Of a stretch of 64,000 nt of DNA, positions 38,900 through 48,465 are shown piece by piece; within the stretch, counting starts at the first letter, position 1, and every line of letters starts with the position of its first letter. The position numbers and the translations under genes are program-made. Location of the stretch: NCBI GenBank assembly GCA_019459145.1, contig JAIBEK010000014.1, positions 112,761 through 176,760 on the forward strand, written 5' to 3'. Under the pieces are notes generated by a model. It worked only from the letters and a program-made list of their open reading frames with translations, was not told where the DNA came from and searched no databases. This DNA is from Arenimonas sp. (GTDB lineage: Bacteria; Pseudomonadota; Alphaproteobacteria; Rhizobiales; Rhizobiaceae).

Positions 38900-39778
38900 C
38901 TATTCGGCCGCTTGCTGGAGATGGCGAAGCCTTGTCTCGGGATGTTCGTGGAAGGGCGGAAGCGGTTCGATCCAGCGGCGCGCGGTCTCTTCGGCATCGA
39001 GCGAGACCCGCATGGAATCCTTGCCGAACACGGTCCAGTCGATCCGCTCGGAAAGCTCGAGCAGCGCATAGGAACCAGCGGGCTCGGGATGGGTGGTGAA
39101 GGTCTCGGTCAGCGATTGCAGGGTGAAATGCGGCTGGCCATTGACCATGGTGAGCGTGTTCCAGTGTACATGGCCGGCAAAGCAGGCGACCGGCACGCGG
39201 GCTCCGGCAAGAATGGCGCGCACCCGCTCGGAGGCGCCGGGATAGGTCGAGGCATCCGGATTGCGCTGGAAATAGTAGTTGCCGGCCTGGGAATGGCCCG
39301 AGACCGGAACGTGGCTGAAGATCGCCAGCGGACGCGTGGCATTGCGCACCACGCCGGCCAGCCAGAGCAGGTCGGCCTCGGGCAGGATGAAGCCGCCGGG
39401 CCGGTGGATCTTCGCGTCCGCCCGCCAGATCACCAGCGTCCAGTCGCCCATGTCGACCGTCGTGCTGGAGAGATCCTGGCCGAGGATGGCGGCGTTCTCC
39501 TCGACGCTCAGATAGTCGCGGTCGTGATTGCCGCAAATGTGGAAGCGCGGAACATTCATGCCGGCGAAGACCTGGGCGACATCCTGCTCCAGCTGGCTGT
39601 CCGTCTGCTTGTCGCAATCCGAGATGCGGTCGCCCATGTCGATGACGGCGTCCGGCCTGGTCGCTTCGACGAAACGTGAGAATTCCTCGAGCAGGGTGAG
39701 CGCCGAGGAACCCTTCTTGGTGAAGTTGTCCTTGCCGTGATGGATGTCGGTGACGATGCAGAGGCGTGTCGTGGCCAT
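38900..39778 (-). CDS. Calcineurin-like metallophosphoesterase within peptide-type importer operon
   Basis: A 292-aa cytoplasmic metallophosphoesterase with the full metal-ligand set: Asp11/His13 in TDIHHGKDN, GDRISD, GNHDRD, SHVP and GHVHWN. This fold hydrolyses phosphomonoesters or phosphodiesters using two metal ions. No signal peptide is seen. It lies 65 bp after the binding-protein gene and 2 bp before the fused ATPase, so it is made with the importer. This placement suggests that the imported compound carries a phosphoester which the enzyme cleaves; CpdA-like cyclic nucleotide hydrolysis is an alternative. Confidence 0.85.
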   Translation of the reverse strand: MATTRLCIVTDIHHGKDNFTKKGSSALTLLEEFSRFVEATRPDAVIDMGDRISDCDKQTDSQLEQDVAQVFAGMNVPRFHICGNHDRDYLSVEENAAILGQDLSSTTVDMGDWTLVIWRADAKIHRPGGFILPEADLLWLAGVVRNATRPLAIFSHVPVSGHSQAGNYYFQRNPDASTYPGASERVRAILAGARVPVACFAGHVHWNTLTMVNGQPHFTLQSLTETFTTHPEPAGSYALLELSERIDWTVFGKDSMRVSLDAEETARRWIEPLPPFHEHPETRLRHLQQAAE

Positions 39779-39807
39779 GGGAGTTCCGCTTGTGAATGGG
39801 GGTGGGA

Positions 39808-39831
39808 CCGGGCGGCTCAGGCGCCGCCCGG
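39808..39831 (-). terminator. GC-rich hairpin after dipeptide-type binding-protein gene
   Basis: CCGGGCGGC (39808-39816) pairs perfectly with GCCGCCCGG (39823-39831) around a 6-base loop, 12 bases past the stop. No U-tract follows; partial termination or mRNA stabilisation is likely. Confidence 0.6.
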
Positions 39832-39843
39832 CAGTGTCGGGTC

Positions 39844-41400
39844 TTAGTTGGAAGCGACCGAGATCGAGCCTGCGCGGAAGTCGAGCACGTAAGGAATGTG
39901 GCCCGGCTTCGGAGCCCACTGGATGCCCTTCTGCATCGCCCAGGATTCGTAGGGCTGATAGAGAACGAGCATCGGCGGATCCTGCTTGATCCGGTCCATC
40001 AGCTCGGCATAGGCGGCCTTGCGGTCCTCGACCTTTTCGGAGAAGCGGAACTTCTCCCAGGTCTTGGCATAGGCTTCGTCGGTCTTGAAGCGGCCCTCGC
40101 CTTCCGACGGACCTTCCGGTGCCCACATCACGCCGAACGAGCCGAAGGGGTCGGCGAAATACATCGGGTTCGACCAGTTGCGCACCATCATGGTCGGATC
40201 GCCGCCCGTCCACTTGTCGTCGACATTGATGCTGGTCTTGATGCCGATCGCGTTCCACATCTCGGCGATCGCCTGCATGGCCAGCATGCCGTTGGTATAA
40301 TAGACGGCCGAAGTATCCATGCGGATCTCCTCGCCCTTGTAGGAGGATTCAGCCAGCAGCTTCTTGGCCTTTTCCAGGTCGTATTCAAAGGTCTTGAGTT
40401 CCGGCATGTAGAGTTCGCCGAACTGCTTGTAGGTGTGGGTCGAGGGAACCACGGCCTTGCCGAGCCACAGCGCTTCGTTGAGCGTGTCGCGGTCGACCGC
40501 AAGGCTGATCGCCTGGCGGAACTTCGGGTCCTTCATCACCCCGTTCTGGGTGTTGAAGATCAGGATGTGGAACAGCGGCGTGACGTCGCTGGCGATCTTC
40601 AGATTGCTGTCGGCCTCGATCGTCGACAGCTGATCCGGCGGCACATTGGTGATGAGGTCGACTTCCTTGTTCTTCAGCGCCGTGATGCGGCTCGCCATTT
40701 CCGGAACGTAGGAGACGGTCACCTTCTCGAAGGGCGCCTTGTCGCCCCAGAACGCGTCATGGCGCTCCCAGACGAGCTTTTCGCCGGGCACGAACTGCGC
40801 GACCTTGTAGGGACCGGTGCCGATGGGAGCGAGCGAGAAGGCTTCGAAGTCGGCGTCCTCTGCGACATTCGGATCACCGGTGAGCGCCTTGGTGTATTTC
40901 TCCGGCATGATCATCAGCTGCTGCATGTTGATCAGCGTTTCCCACAGCGGCTCGGGGCGCTTGGCGACGATGCGGATCGTGTGCTCGTCGACCTTCTCGG
41001 CGCGGTCGAAATTGCCCAGGCGATCCTTGGCGCGAACGATATAGGGCTTGAAGGTCGGCTGGAGCATGCGGTTGAGCGAGAAGATGACGTCGTCGGCTGT
41101 CATCGGGTCGCCGTTCTGGAAGACCACGCCCTGACGCAGCTTCAGCTCCATCACGGTCGGCTCGACGAGCTTCCATTCGGTCGCGAGGCCCGGACGGAAC
41201 GTCGTCTCGGCCGTCTCCGAATCCTTGTCGATCAGGACGTCGAAGCTGTTGTAGTAGAACTGCGAACCGACGTTGGAATGGTCGCGGCCCGGATCGAGAT
41301 AGGGCGGCATGTTGGCCGAGCCGACCTTCAGTTCGGCGGAAAGGGCACTGCCGCTCATGAGCGCGAGCAGCGTCGAAGCAATGATCATCGTGGTCTTCAT
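39844..41400 (-). CDS. Dipeptide-family (SBP_bac_5) ABC transporter substrate-binding protein
   Basis: A 518-aa periplasmic protein. A signal peptide (MKTTMIIASTLLALMSGSALSA) ends at residue 22. The family motif is LRQGVVFQNGDPMTADDVIFSLNRM near residues 90-115, with TWRADAK-type motifs absent and IGTGPYKVAQFVPGEKL present near 195. The ligand class includes peptides, nickel, opines and glycosides, so the substrate is open. Unusually the gene lies third, after both permease genes, and is bracketed by hairpins on both sides. Confidence 0.9.
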   Translation of the reverse strand: MKTTMIIASTLLALMSGSALSAELKVGSANMPPYLDPGRDHSNVGSQFYYNSFDVLIDKDSETAETTFRPGLATEWKLVEPTVMELKLRQGVVFQNGDPMTADDVIFSLNRMLQPTFKPYIVRAKDRLGNFDRAEKVDEHTIRIVAKRPEPLWETLINMQQLMIMPEKYTKALTGDPNVAEDADFEAFSLAPIGTGPYKVAQFVPGEKLVWERHDAFWGDKAPFEKVTVSYVPEMASRITALKNKEVDLITNVPPDQLSTIEADSNLKIASDVTPLFHILIFNTQNGVMKDPKFRQAISLAVDRDTLNEALWLGKAVVPSTHTYKQFGELYMPELKTFEYDLEKAKKLLAESSYKGEEIRMDTSAVYYTNGMLAMQAIAEMWNAIGIKTSINVDDKWTGGDPTMMVRNWSNPMYFADPFGSFGVMWAPEGPSEGEGRFKTDEAYAKTWEKFRFSEKVEDRKAAYAELMDRIKQDPPMLVLYQPYESWAMQKGIQWAPKPGHIPYVLDFRAGSISVASN

Positions 41401-41438
41401 GGTGGTCTCCGTTGCAGGGCTAAAAGGTCCGTCGGCTT

Positions 41439-41470
41439 GTCCGCCGCCGGCAATCGGTTCGGCGGCGGAC
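41439..41470 (-). terminator. GC-rich hairpin between permease and binding-protein genes
   Basis: GTCCGCCGCCG (41439-41449) pairs perfectly with CGGCGGCGGAC (41460-41470) around a 10-base loop. It lies in the 91-bp gap before the binding-protein gene, so it could protect a processed 5' end of that message or attenuate transcription. Confidence 0.55.
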
Positions 41471-41491
41471 CGCCGCTCGTCGTCTTGGCGC

Positions 41492-42415
41492 TCAGCGGTC
41501 CCTGAGGCGCGCGTCCATGCGATCGCGCAATCGGTCTCCGAGCATCTGCACGATGAAGGTGATCACCAGGATGAGCAGGGCCGGGGCAGCGACGATCCAT
41601 GGGGCGGTGTGCATGTAGTCCCGGCCGATGCCGACCATGGAGCCGAGCGTCGCGGTCGGCGGCCTGAGGCCGAGGCCGAGGAAGGAGAGGCTCGATTCCA
41701 GCAGCACGATGTTCGAGAAATTGAGCGTGAACATCACCACGAGCGGCGAAATCACGTTGGGCACGATGTGCCGGAAGGCGATCCTGAACGGTGACGCACC
41801 GGCCGCGCGCGACGCCTCGATGAACGGCATTTCGCGAAGCTTCAGCACCTCGCCGCGGATAATGCGTGCATATTGCTCCCAATAGGCGATCCCGAGCACG
41901 GCGATGAGGACCTGTATGTCGCTGCCGAAGACAGCGACGGCCAGCAGGGCGACGAGCGTGAAGGGGACGGCGATCTGGATGTCGACGAGTGCCATCACCA
42001 GGGCACCGGTACGTCCGCCCGCCGCTCCGGCCAAAAGGCCGAGCGTCCCGCCGATCAACATTCCGATGATCGCACCGCAAAGGGCGATCGACAGCGTCAT
42101 CCGCAGGCCGTAGAGGCAGCGCGACAGCACGTCTCGACCGAGTTCGTCGGTCCCGAAGAAATGACCGTCCTTGGCGCCGGCAAAACCGATCGGCGGCTTC
42201 AGCCGCGACAGCAGGCTCTGCGCATTGGGTTCGTATGGCGAAATGAGCGGCGCGGCCAGCGCAGCAAACACCAGCAGGGCAGCGAGAACCACAACCAGCC
42301 GCATCGGCCAGTCCAGACCACCCCAGACGCGCCGCACCCCAATCGGCAATCGCAAGCGGGCGAAGAATGGGTTTCCGGTCGTTTCACGCAGGGAATCAAT
42401 CGTGGTATCGGACAT
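41492..42415 (-). CDS. Dipeptide-family ABC transporter permease (DppC-like)
   Basis: A 307-aa permease. A long N-terminal hydrophilic segment precedes the first helix (LVVVLAALLVFAALAAPLIS), followed by the DppC motif HFFGTDELGRDVLSRCLYG. The coupling loop is EASRAAGASPFRIAFRHIVPNV, ending with LGLRPPTATLGSMV. The ATG at 42415 with GGGTGG upstream is preferred over a GTG three codons earlier. It lies 15 bp after the DppB-like gene. Confidence 0.9.
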   Translation of the reverse strand: MSDTTIDSLRETTGNPFFARLRLPIGVRRVWGGLDWPMRLVVVLAALLVFAALAAPLISPYEPNAQSLLSRLKPPIGFAGAKDGHFFGTDELGRDVLSRCLYGLRMTLSIALCGAIIGMLIGGTLGLLAGAAGGRTGALVMALVDIQIAVPFTLVALLAVAVFGSDIQVLIAVLGIAYWEQYARIIRGEVLKLREMPFIEASRAAGASPFRIAFRHIVPNVISPLVVMFTLNFSNIVLLESSLSFLGLGLRPPTATLGSMVGIGRDYMHTAPWIVAAPALLILVITFIVQMLGDRLRDRMDARLRDR

Positions 42416-42430
42416 CTTCGCCACCCTTTC

Positions 42431-43360
42431 TCACGCGTTCCTTCCGAGGCGGACCCTCGGATCGGCAAGGCCGTAGGCAAGATCGACCAGCAGGTTGATG
42501 ACGATGACGGCAAGCGCGACGGCGAGCACGCCGAACTGCAGAACGGGATAGTCCCGTCGAATGGCCGAGGAGACCAGAAGCTCGCCGATGCCACGCCAGG
42601 AGAAGACCGTCTCGATGACGACGCTGCCGGCCGCGGCGAGGCCGGCGATCTGCAGGCCGAGCACCGAGAGGATGGTGATGTTGGCGTTGCGCAGCGCATG
42701 CTTGAAGATGACGACCCGTTCCGGCAGCCCCTTCGCCCGCGCCGTGCGCAGGTATTCCTGGCTGAGCACGTCCAGCATGGCGTTGCGGGTGAAGCGCGTC
42801 ATCCCGGCGATGTAGAAGGTCGAAAGCGCCGTGACCGGCATGACGAAGTGCAGCCAGGTGGAATTGCCGGTCGACGGCAACCAGCGGAGCCAGAAGGAGA
42901 AGACCAGCAGCATCAGGATTGCGAGGACGAAATTGGGAATGGCGTAGCCGAAAAAGGCGCCTCCCATGATGATGTTGCCGATCCATGACTTGCGATAGAT
43001 CGCGGCGGCAATGCCGGCCGGCACGGAAATCACAAGCGTCAGCAGCACCGCGCCGATCAAGAGCTGGAGCGAGGGCCAGACGCGCTCGGCAAAGATCAAT
43101 GCAACCGGGCGGCGCTCGATCAGTGACAGGCCGAATTCTCCGTTCATCAGGGAGGCGATGTAGCGGGCGAACTGCTCGCCATAGGAGCCGTCCAGTCCGT
43201 AATACTCGATGAGCAGCTGGCGATCCTTCGCGCCAAGACCCTCGCCGGCCAGGAAGTCGATCGCATTCCCGGAGAACCGGGTCGCGAAAAACACCGCCGT
43301 GACGATGATCGCGACGGTCAGGCCCGTTCGCAGCACCCTGCTGATGACGAATTCGAGCAT
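42431..43360 (-). CDS. Dipeptide-family ABC transporter permease (DppB-like)
   Basis: A 309-aa permease with an N-terminal helix (FVISRVLRTGLTVAIIVTAVFF), the DppB-type segment YYGLDGSYGEQFARYIASLMNGEFGLSL, and coupling loop YLRTARAKGLPERVVIFKHALRN. The ATG at 43360 follows GAGGGGA. First gene of the operon, divergent from the GntR regulator, with a GTCTAGAC site in the 166-bp intergenic region. Confidence 0.9.
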   Translation of the reverse strand: MLEFVISRVLRTGLTVAIIVTAVFFATRFSGNAIDFLAGEGLGAKDRQLLIEYYGLDGSYGEQFARYIASLMNGEFGLSLIERRPVALIFAERVWPSLQLLIGAVLLTLVISVPAGIAAAIYRKSWIGNIIMGGAFFGYAIPNFVLAILMLLVFSFWLRWLPSTGNSTWLHFVMPVTALSTFYIAGMTRFTRNAMLDVLSQEYLRTARAKGLPERVVIFKHALRNANITILSVLGLQIAGLAAAGSVVIETVFSWRGIGELLVSSAIRRDYPVLQFGVLAVALAVIVINLLVDLAYGLADPRVRLGRNA

Positions 43361-43377
43361 TCGCTTCCCCTCTCAAC

Positions 43378-43398
43378 TTGTCTAGACTGTATGGACAT
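43378..43398. promoter_or_regulatory. Candidate GntR/UTRA operator (GTCTAGAC plus degenerate copy)
   Basis: GTCTAGAC (43380-43387) is a perfect 8-bp palindrome and is followed at once by TGTATGGACA (43388-43397), which looks like a degenerate second copy. Published HutC/NagR/DasR-type sites have the same GTCTAGAC core. It lies about 20 bases before the DppB-like start and so probably represses that operon. Confidence 0.6.
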
Positions 43399-43526
43399 GT
43401 TCTGTTACAGCGATGTTGCCGGCACATGATTTTTTTGTGACGCGGCTTGAGCCGGCTCGAAGCACCGGACAAAGAGGGAATAAGGCGTGCGCAACGCCTC
43501 AATTTCGGCCAGGCGAGGGTCAGCGA

Positions 43527-44264
43527 ATGGACATTTCGAACAACCCCATGTGGCGCGACCGGGAGCTGCCGGTCTGGCGACAGATCGAGGCAGACCTGGA
43601 GGTCGACATCCAGACCGGCGTGTTCGGCGCCGGCGAAAGGCTGCCGAGCGAGCATGAACTGACGGCAAAATACGGCGTCAATCGTCATACGGTGCGCCAG
43701 GCGCTCGCCAGCCTGGCGCAGAAAGGCATCGTCAAGGCGCACCAGGGCAAGGGTGTCTTCGTTGCCGACGAACCGTTCGAATACCGGCTCGACCGCAACG
43801 CCAAATGGAGCGAGGTGGAAAAACGCTTCGACGGCGGCTCGGGGGGACGACTTCTGGATAGCTACGAGCAGCCCGCCAGCCAGGCGATCGCGCGCGCGCT
43901 TCAACTCGAGGTCGGCACGCCGCTGATCGTGACGGAAACCCTGCGCACCGTCGGTCCCGGCATCACCACCTATGGCTATCACATGTTTGAAAAGCAAAGG
44001 TTCGGCGGAATGGCCGCGGCCTTCGAGGAAACCTCAAGCTTCACCCAGGCCCTGGCCACCTTCGGCGTCGATGCCTTCTTCCGCGCGTCGACCTGGATCG
44101 ACTGCCGCATGCCGCGGCCACGCGAGGCGGCTGCCCTTGCGATCTCGATCTCGCTGCCGGTCATGATCATGACCTATGTCGACACCGACAGCGAAGGCAC
44201 ACCGATCCTCTATGGCCACGGGGTTTTCCCGAAACGCATGATGCGGATCAGGATCGACACCTGA
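43527..44264 (+). CDS. GntR-family regulator with UTRA domain (PhnF-like)
   Basis: A 245-aa transcription factor. The winged helix-turn-helix (about residues 15-80) has RLPSEHELTAKYGVNRHTVR followed by QALASLAQKGIVKAHQGKG. The UTRA ligand-binding domain spans about 100-240. The NRHTVRQAL plus GKGVFVADEPFEYRL pattern is reminiscent of PhnF, the phosphonate-utilisation regulator. The ATG at 43527 has GAGGG eight bases upstream; a frame from 43413 has none. It diverges from the peptide-type importer operon that also encodes a metallophosphoesterase, which is its likely target. The effector is unknown. Confidence 0.88.
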   Translation: MDISNNPMWRDRELPVWRQIEADLEVDIQTGVFGAGERLPSEHELTAKYGVNRHTVRQALASLAQKGIVKAHQGKGVFVADEPFEYRLDRNAKWSEVEKRFDGGSGGRLLDSYEQPASQAIARALQLEVGTPLIVTETLRTVGPGITTYGYHMFEKQRFGGMAAAFEETSSFTQALATFGVDAFFRASTWIDCRMPRPREAAALAISISLPVMIMTYVDTDSEGTPILYGHGVFPKRMMRIRIDT

Positions 44265-44415
44265 CCGGGCAAATCCGCATCGATCCTGAAGCCGCGCGGC
44301 CATTAAAGCCTAGTCGATGGCAGCGCGCGTTCCCGACCGTCAATGCAGAGGATCGAGGCAAGGCCCGTCGTCGGCGTGAGGGGGAACCGATCGGACAGGG
44401 CCAGGATCACCGCCG

Positions 44416-45579
44416 TCAGCGCGCGGCTTGAAGTATGCTCAGCAGTGCGACGCGATCGAGCCGAACCGGGTTGCCGCCGGCGCAGGGATCCACTTCGGCC
44501 ATCGCCACGATCCTGTCCTCGTCAATGTCGACAAGCCCCATCGCGCTGAGCGTCGGCGGAATTTCCAGGGTCTCGCGCAGATCGAAGATCCAGTCGATCA
44601 CACCGACCGCACTCGGTACCGGCAGGTCGAGCAGCCGGGCCAACAGCTCCAGCTTGTCCTTGATCGCCGGCGCGTTGAATTCAAGTACATAGGGCATCAG
44701 CACGGCGTTCAGCAGACCATGATGGGCGTCATGGAGAGCCCCCAGCGGATGCGCCAGGGCGTGGATGGCGCCCAGCCCCTTCTGCAGCGCGACGCAGCCC
44801 ATGCCGGAGGCGACCAGCATCTGGCCGCGCGCCTCGAGATTCTGGCCTTCCTCGACGGCCACCGGCAGCCAGGTCCTGATCAGTTGCAGCGCATTCAGCG
44901 CTATTCCTTCGGCCATCGGGTGGAACGTGGGAGAGGACAACGCCTCCAGGCTATGAGAGAGGGCATCCATCCCGGTCGCGGCCGTGATGTGGGCCGGGAG
45001 GCCGGTCGTCAGCTCGGGATCCATGATCACGAGGTTCGGCATCATCCGTGGATGAAAGACGATGACCTTGCGATGCTCTTCGTCATGCGTGATGACCGAG
45101 GAGCGGCCGAGCTCGGAACCCGTGCCGGCCGTGGTGGGAACGGCAATCACCGGCACCAGGCGGGAGGTGTCGACGCGCGTCCAGTTGTCCCCGATGTCTT
45201 CCAGATCCCACATCGAGATCGTCTGGGACGACATCAACGCGATCGCCTTGGCCGCATCCAGCGCGCTGCCGCCGCCGATCGCCACGACCAGGTCATGTCG
45301 GCCGCTGCGCAGAGCCTCGACACCGTCCGCGACGTTCCGGCCGGTCGGATTGGGCTTTACGTTGAAGAACAGCCCCGGTTGCAGCCCCGCCTCGCGAAGC
45401 GCTTCCAGCGCCCTTTGCACCGGAAAGAGATCCTTGAGACCGGCATCGGTCACGACCAGCGGCGACGTCGCACCAAGGGCGCGAACGGCGGCTCCGACCT
45501 CCCTGATCCGGCCATTGCCGAAACGGACGTCGGTCGGGAAGCTCCAGTTGCTGGCCACGGCCTGAGTGTGGATCGTCAT
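44416..45579 (-). CDS. Iron-containing alcohol dehydrogenase
   Basis: A 387-aa group III (iron-dependent) alcohol dehydrogenase. The NAD-binding motif is GGGSALDAAKAIA (about residues 102-114). The metal ligands known from FucO are conserved: Asp205 and His209 in GMDALSHSLEA, His273 and His287 in the IHALAHPLGALHDAHHG segment; His277 is the catalytic-position histidine. It is the last gene of the polyamine-type importer operon, 3 bp after the second permease gene. It probably interconverts an aldehyde and alcohol derived from the imported compound. Start is the ATG at 45579. Confidence 0.88.
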   Translation of the reverse strand: MTIHTQAVASNWSFPTDVRFGNGRIREVGAAVRALGATSPLVVTDAGLKDLFPVQRALEALREAGLQPGLFFNVKPNPTGRNVADGVEALRSGRHDLVVAIGGGSALDAAKAIALMSSQTISMWDLEDIGDNWTRVDTSRLVPVIAVPTTAGTGSELGRSSVITHDEEHRKVIVFHPRMMPNLVIMDPELTTGLPAHITAATGMDALSHSLEALSSPTFHPMAEGIALNALQLIRTWLPVAVEEGQNLEARGQMLVASGMGCVALQKGLGAIHALAHPLGALHDAHHGLLNAVLMPYVLEFNAPAIKDKLELLARLLDLPVPSAVGVIDWIFDLRETLEIPPTLSAMGLVDIDEDRIVAMAEVDPCAGGNPVRLDRVALLSILQAAR

Positions 45580-45582
45580 TGA

Positions 45583-46419
45583 TTATTCCTCGGTGGATGG
45601 CATGGACTGGCGTTTGAGAGCTCGGCGGCGCAAAAGCTCTGCGAGCGCGACCAGGATGAGCGCGGGAATGAAGTTGAGCGTCGCCAGCGCCGGATAGATG
45701 GGGGAAGAGCCGACCGCGATGCCGCTGTAGACGAAGATCGGCAGCGTTCTGGCTGTTCCGGCGAGCGAATAGGAGACGTAGAAATTCCCCCAGGACAGCA
45801 GGAAGGCGAAGATCGCCGCGGAGAAGATACCCGGCCACAGAAGCGGGAAAGTGACCTCGCGAAAGACCTCCCAACCACTCGCCCCCGCATCGCGTGCGGC
45901 ATCCTCGAGCGTTTCGTCGAAGCCGTAGACCTGGACGGCGACGATCACGAGGGCGAACGGCGTGATGTAGACGACATGGCCGATGATCACGGTAGCGAGA
46001 CCCGTCGAGAAGCCGAGCCAGTTGCCCAGCACCGAGAACCACAGCAGCATGACTACGCCGAGCAGCAATTGCGGAAAAAGCAGCGGCGCGAAGGTGACGA
46101 GCCGGAAGGCATTCTGAAGACGGAACCGATAGCGGATCCAGGCGATCGCGCCGGCGGTCCCGAGGATCGTGGCAAACACCGTCGAAACCGCGGCGACCAT
46201 GGCGGAATTGGCGACGGCCGGGAGAAAGTCCGGCTTGCGGAACAATTCGCCATACCAGTCGAACGAGAAGCCTTCGATCGGCAGGGTCAGCATCCTGCTC
46301 GAGGTGAAAGAGAAGGCGACCAGGGTGATGATCGGAATGTAGAAGAACACCAGCAGCAGAGCGAGGCTGCCGACCAGGCCCATATCGATCAGCCGGTCCT
46401 TGAGACGATGCGAGATCAT
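45583..46419 (-). CDS. Polyamine-family ABC transporter permease (PotC-like)
   Basis: A 278-aa permease with about six helices and the coupling loop EDAARDAGASGWEVFREVTFPLL. The PotC/YdcV-type features FSFDWYGELFRKPDF and AFLLSWGNFYVSYSLAG are present. Its ATG overlaps the preceding PotB-like gene by ATGA (46416-46419). The Fe-ADH gene follows at 3 bp. Confidence 0.9.
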   Translation of the reverse strand: MISHRLKDRLIDMGLVGSLALLLVFFYIPIITLVAFSFTSSRMLTLPIEGFSFDWYGELFRKPDFLPAVANSAMVAAVSTVFATILGTAGAIAWIRYRFRLQNAFRLVTFAPLLFPQLLLGVVMLLWFSVLGNWLGFSTGLATVIIGHVVYITPFALVIVAVQVYGFDETLEDAARDAGASGWEVFREVTFPLLWPGIFSAAIFAFLLSWGNFYVSYSLAGTARTLPIFVYSGIAVGSSPIYPALATLNFIPALILVALAELLRRRALKRQSMPSTEE

Positions 46420-47294
46420 GCGCCGGGCCTCCTCAAGGCGGGAGAGCGCTTCATGGCCAACAGGCCGGCCAGCGCCAGGGTCAGAGCCCCGACGGAAATC
46501 AGAACGATGGTCAGCGCTGCGCCCAACGGCCAGTTGACCCGGGTTTCGAAGCTCTGGCGGATCAGTTCGGAGGCGAGCGGCGATGTGCCGCCGCCGAGCA
46601 CCTTCGGCTCGAGAAACGCACCGAGACTCAGAACGAAGACGAGGACGCCCCCCGAATAGAGCCCCGGCCGGGAGAGCGGCAGGGTGACCTCAAAGAAGGT
46701 CCGAAGGCGCGACGCCCCCGCATCATAGGCGGCCAGCAGCAGGTCGCGGTCGATCCGGACCAGCGACAGATAAAGCGTGAACATCGGATAGACGACCAGA
46801 TTGTAGACCATGCCGACCATGGCGCCGGCCGGAGTAAACAGGATGTCAAGGCTATCCGGCGCAAAACCCACCGTCCCCAGCATCCAGTTTGCCACGCCGT
46901 TACGGTCGAGGACGAGGATCCAGCCGAAGGTCTTCAGCACCGCATCCGTGAGGAAGGCGAAGACGATCATGATCTGGATCTGGGTATTGTAGGCCTTGAG
47001 CCGCGTCGCGAGCGCATAGGCCGTCGGAAAAGCGATCAGTAGGCAAAGCCCGACACAGATGACCGCCATGACGATCGTCCGACCGATGATCGTCCAGTAA
47101 TGGGGCTTGGAGAAGACCTCGGTCCAGACCTTTAGGTCCCAGCTCCAGACGAGCCGATAGTATTGCGTGGTCTGGAAGGTCAGCACCACGGTCATCGCCA
47201 GCGGCACCAGGAAGAAGACCAGCATGACGATCGCCAGCGGTGCGACGGCTGCGATGAGCACTGGGTCCTTCCAAGTCTTGTGCTCGATGTTCAT
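46416..47294 (-). CDS. Polyamine-family ABC transporter permease (PotB-like)
   Basis: A 292-aa permease with six to seven helices. The coupling loop is LAAYDAGASRLRTFFEVTLPLS, and the segment YYRLVWSWDLKVWTEVFSKPHYWTI is the usual PotB/YdcU periplasmic start. The ATG at 47294 follows GGAG; a GTG two codons earlier is less favoured. It begins 2 bp after the ATPase stop and overlaps the PotC-like gene by 4 bp. Confidence 0.9.
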   Translation of the reverse strand: MNIEHKTWKDPVLIAAVAPLAIVMLVFFLVPLAMTVVLTFQTTQYYRLVWSWDLKVWTEVFSKPHYWTIIGRTIVMAVICVGLCLLIAFPTAYALATRLKAYNTQIQIMIVFAFLTDAVLKTFGWILVLDRNGVANWMLGTVGFAPDSLDILFTPAGAMVGMVYNLVVYPMFTLYLSLVRIDRDLLLAAYDAGASRLRTFFEVTLPLSRPGLYSGGVLVFVLSLGAFLEPKVLGGGTSPLASELIRQSFETRVNWPLGAALTIVLISVGALTLALAGLLAMKRSPALRRPGA

Positions 47295-47296
47295 GG

Positions 47297-48394
<1,098 letters not shown>

Positions 48395-48426
48395 GGTAGG
48401 CGTCCCCGACTCCTGGAGGGTTGTGC

Positions 48427-48451
48427 GGGCCGCCGTCCATGACGGCGGCCC
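48427..48451 (-). terminator. GC-rich hairpin after polyamine-type binding-protein gene
   Basis: GGGCCGCCGTC (48427-48437) pairs perfectly over 11 bp with GACGGCGGCCC (48441-48451) around a CAT triloop, 14 bases past the stop. No U-tract is present. Confidence 0.6.
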
Positions 48452-48465
48452 ATCTAGGTCCTGGT

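Noticed and set aside
38898..39617. N-terminal extension of the fused ABC ATPase over the phosphoesterase gene
   Set aside because: The extension is arginine-rich out-of-frame translation of the phosphoesterase; the real start is at 38897.
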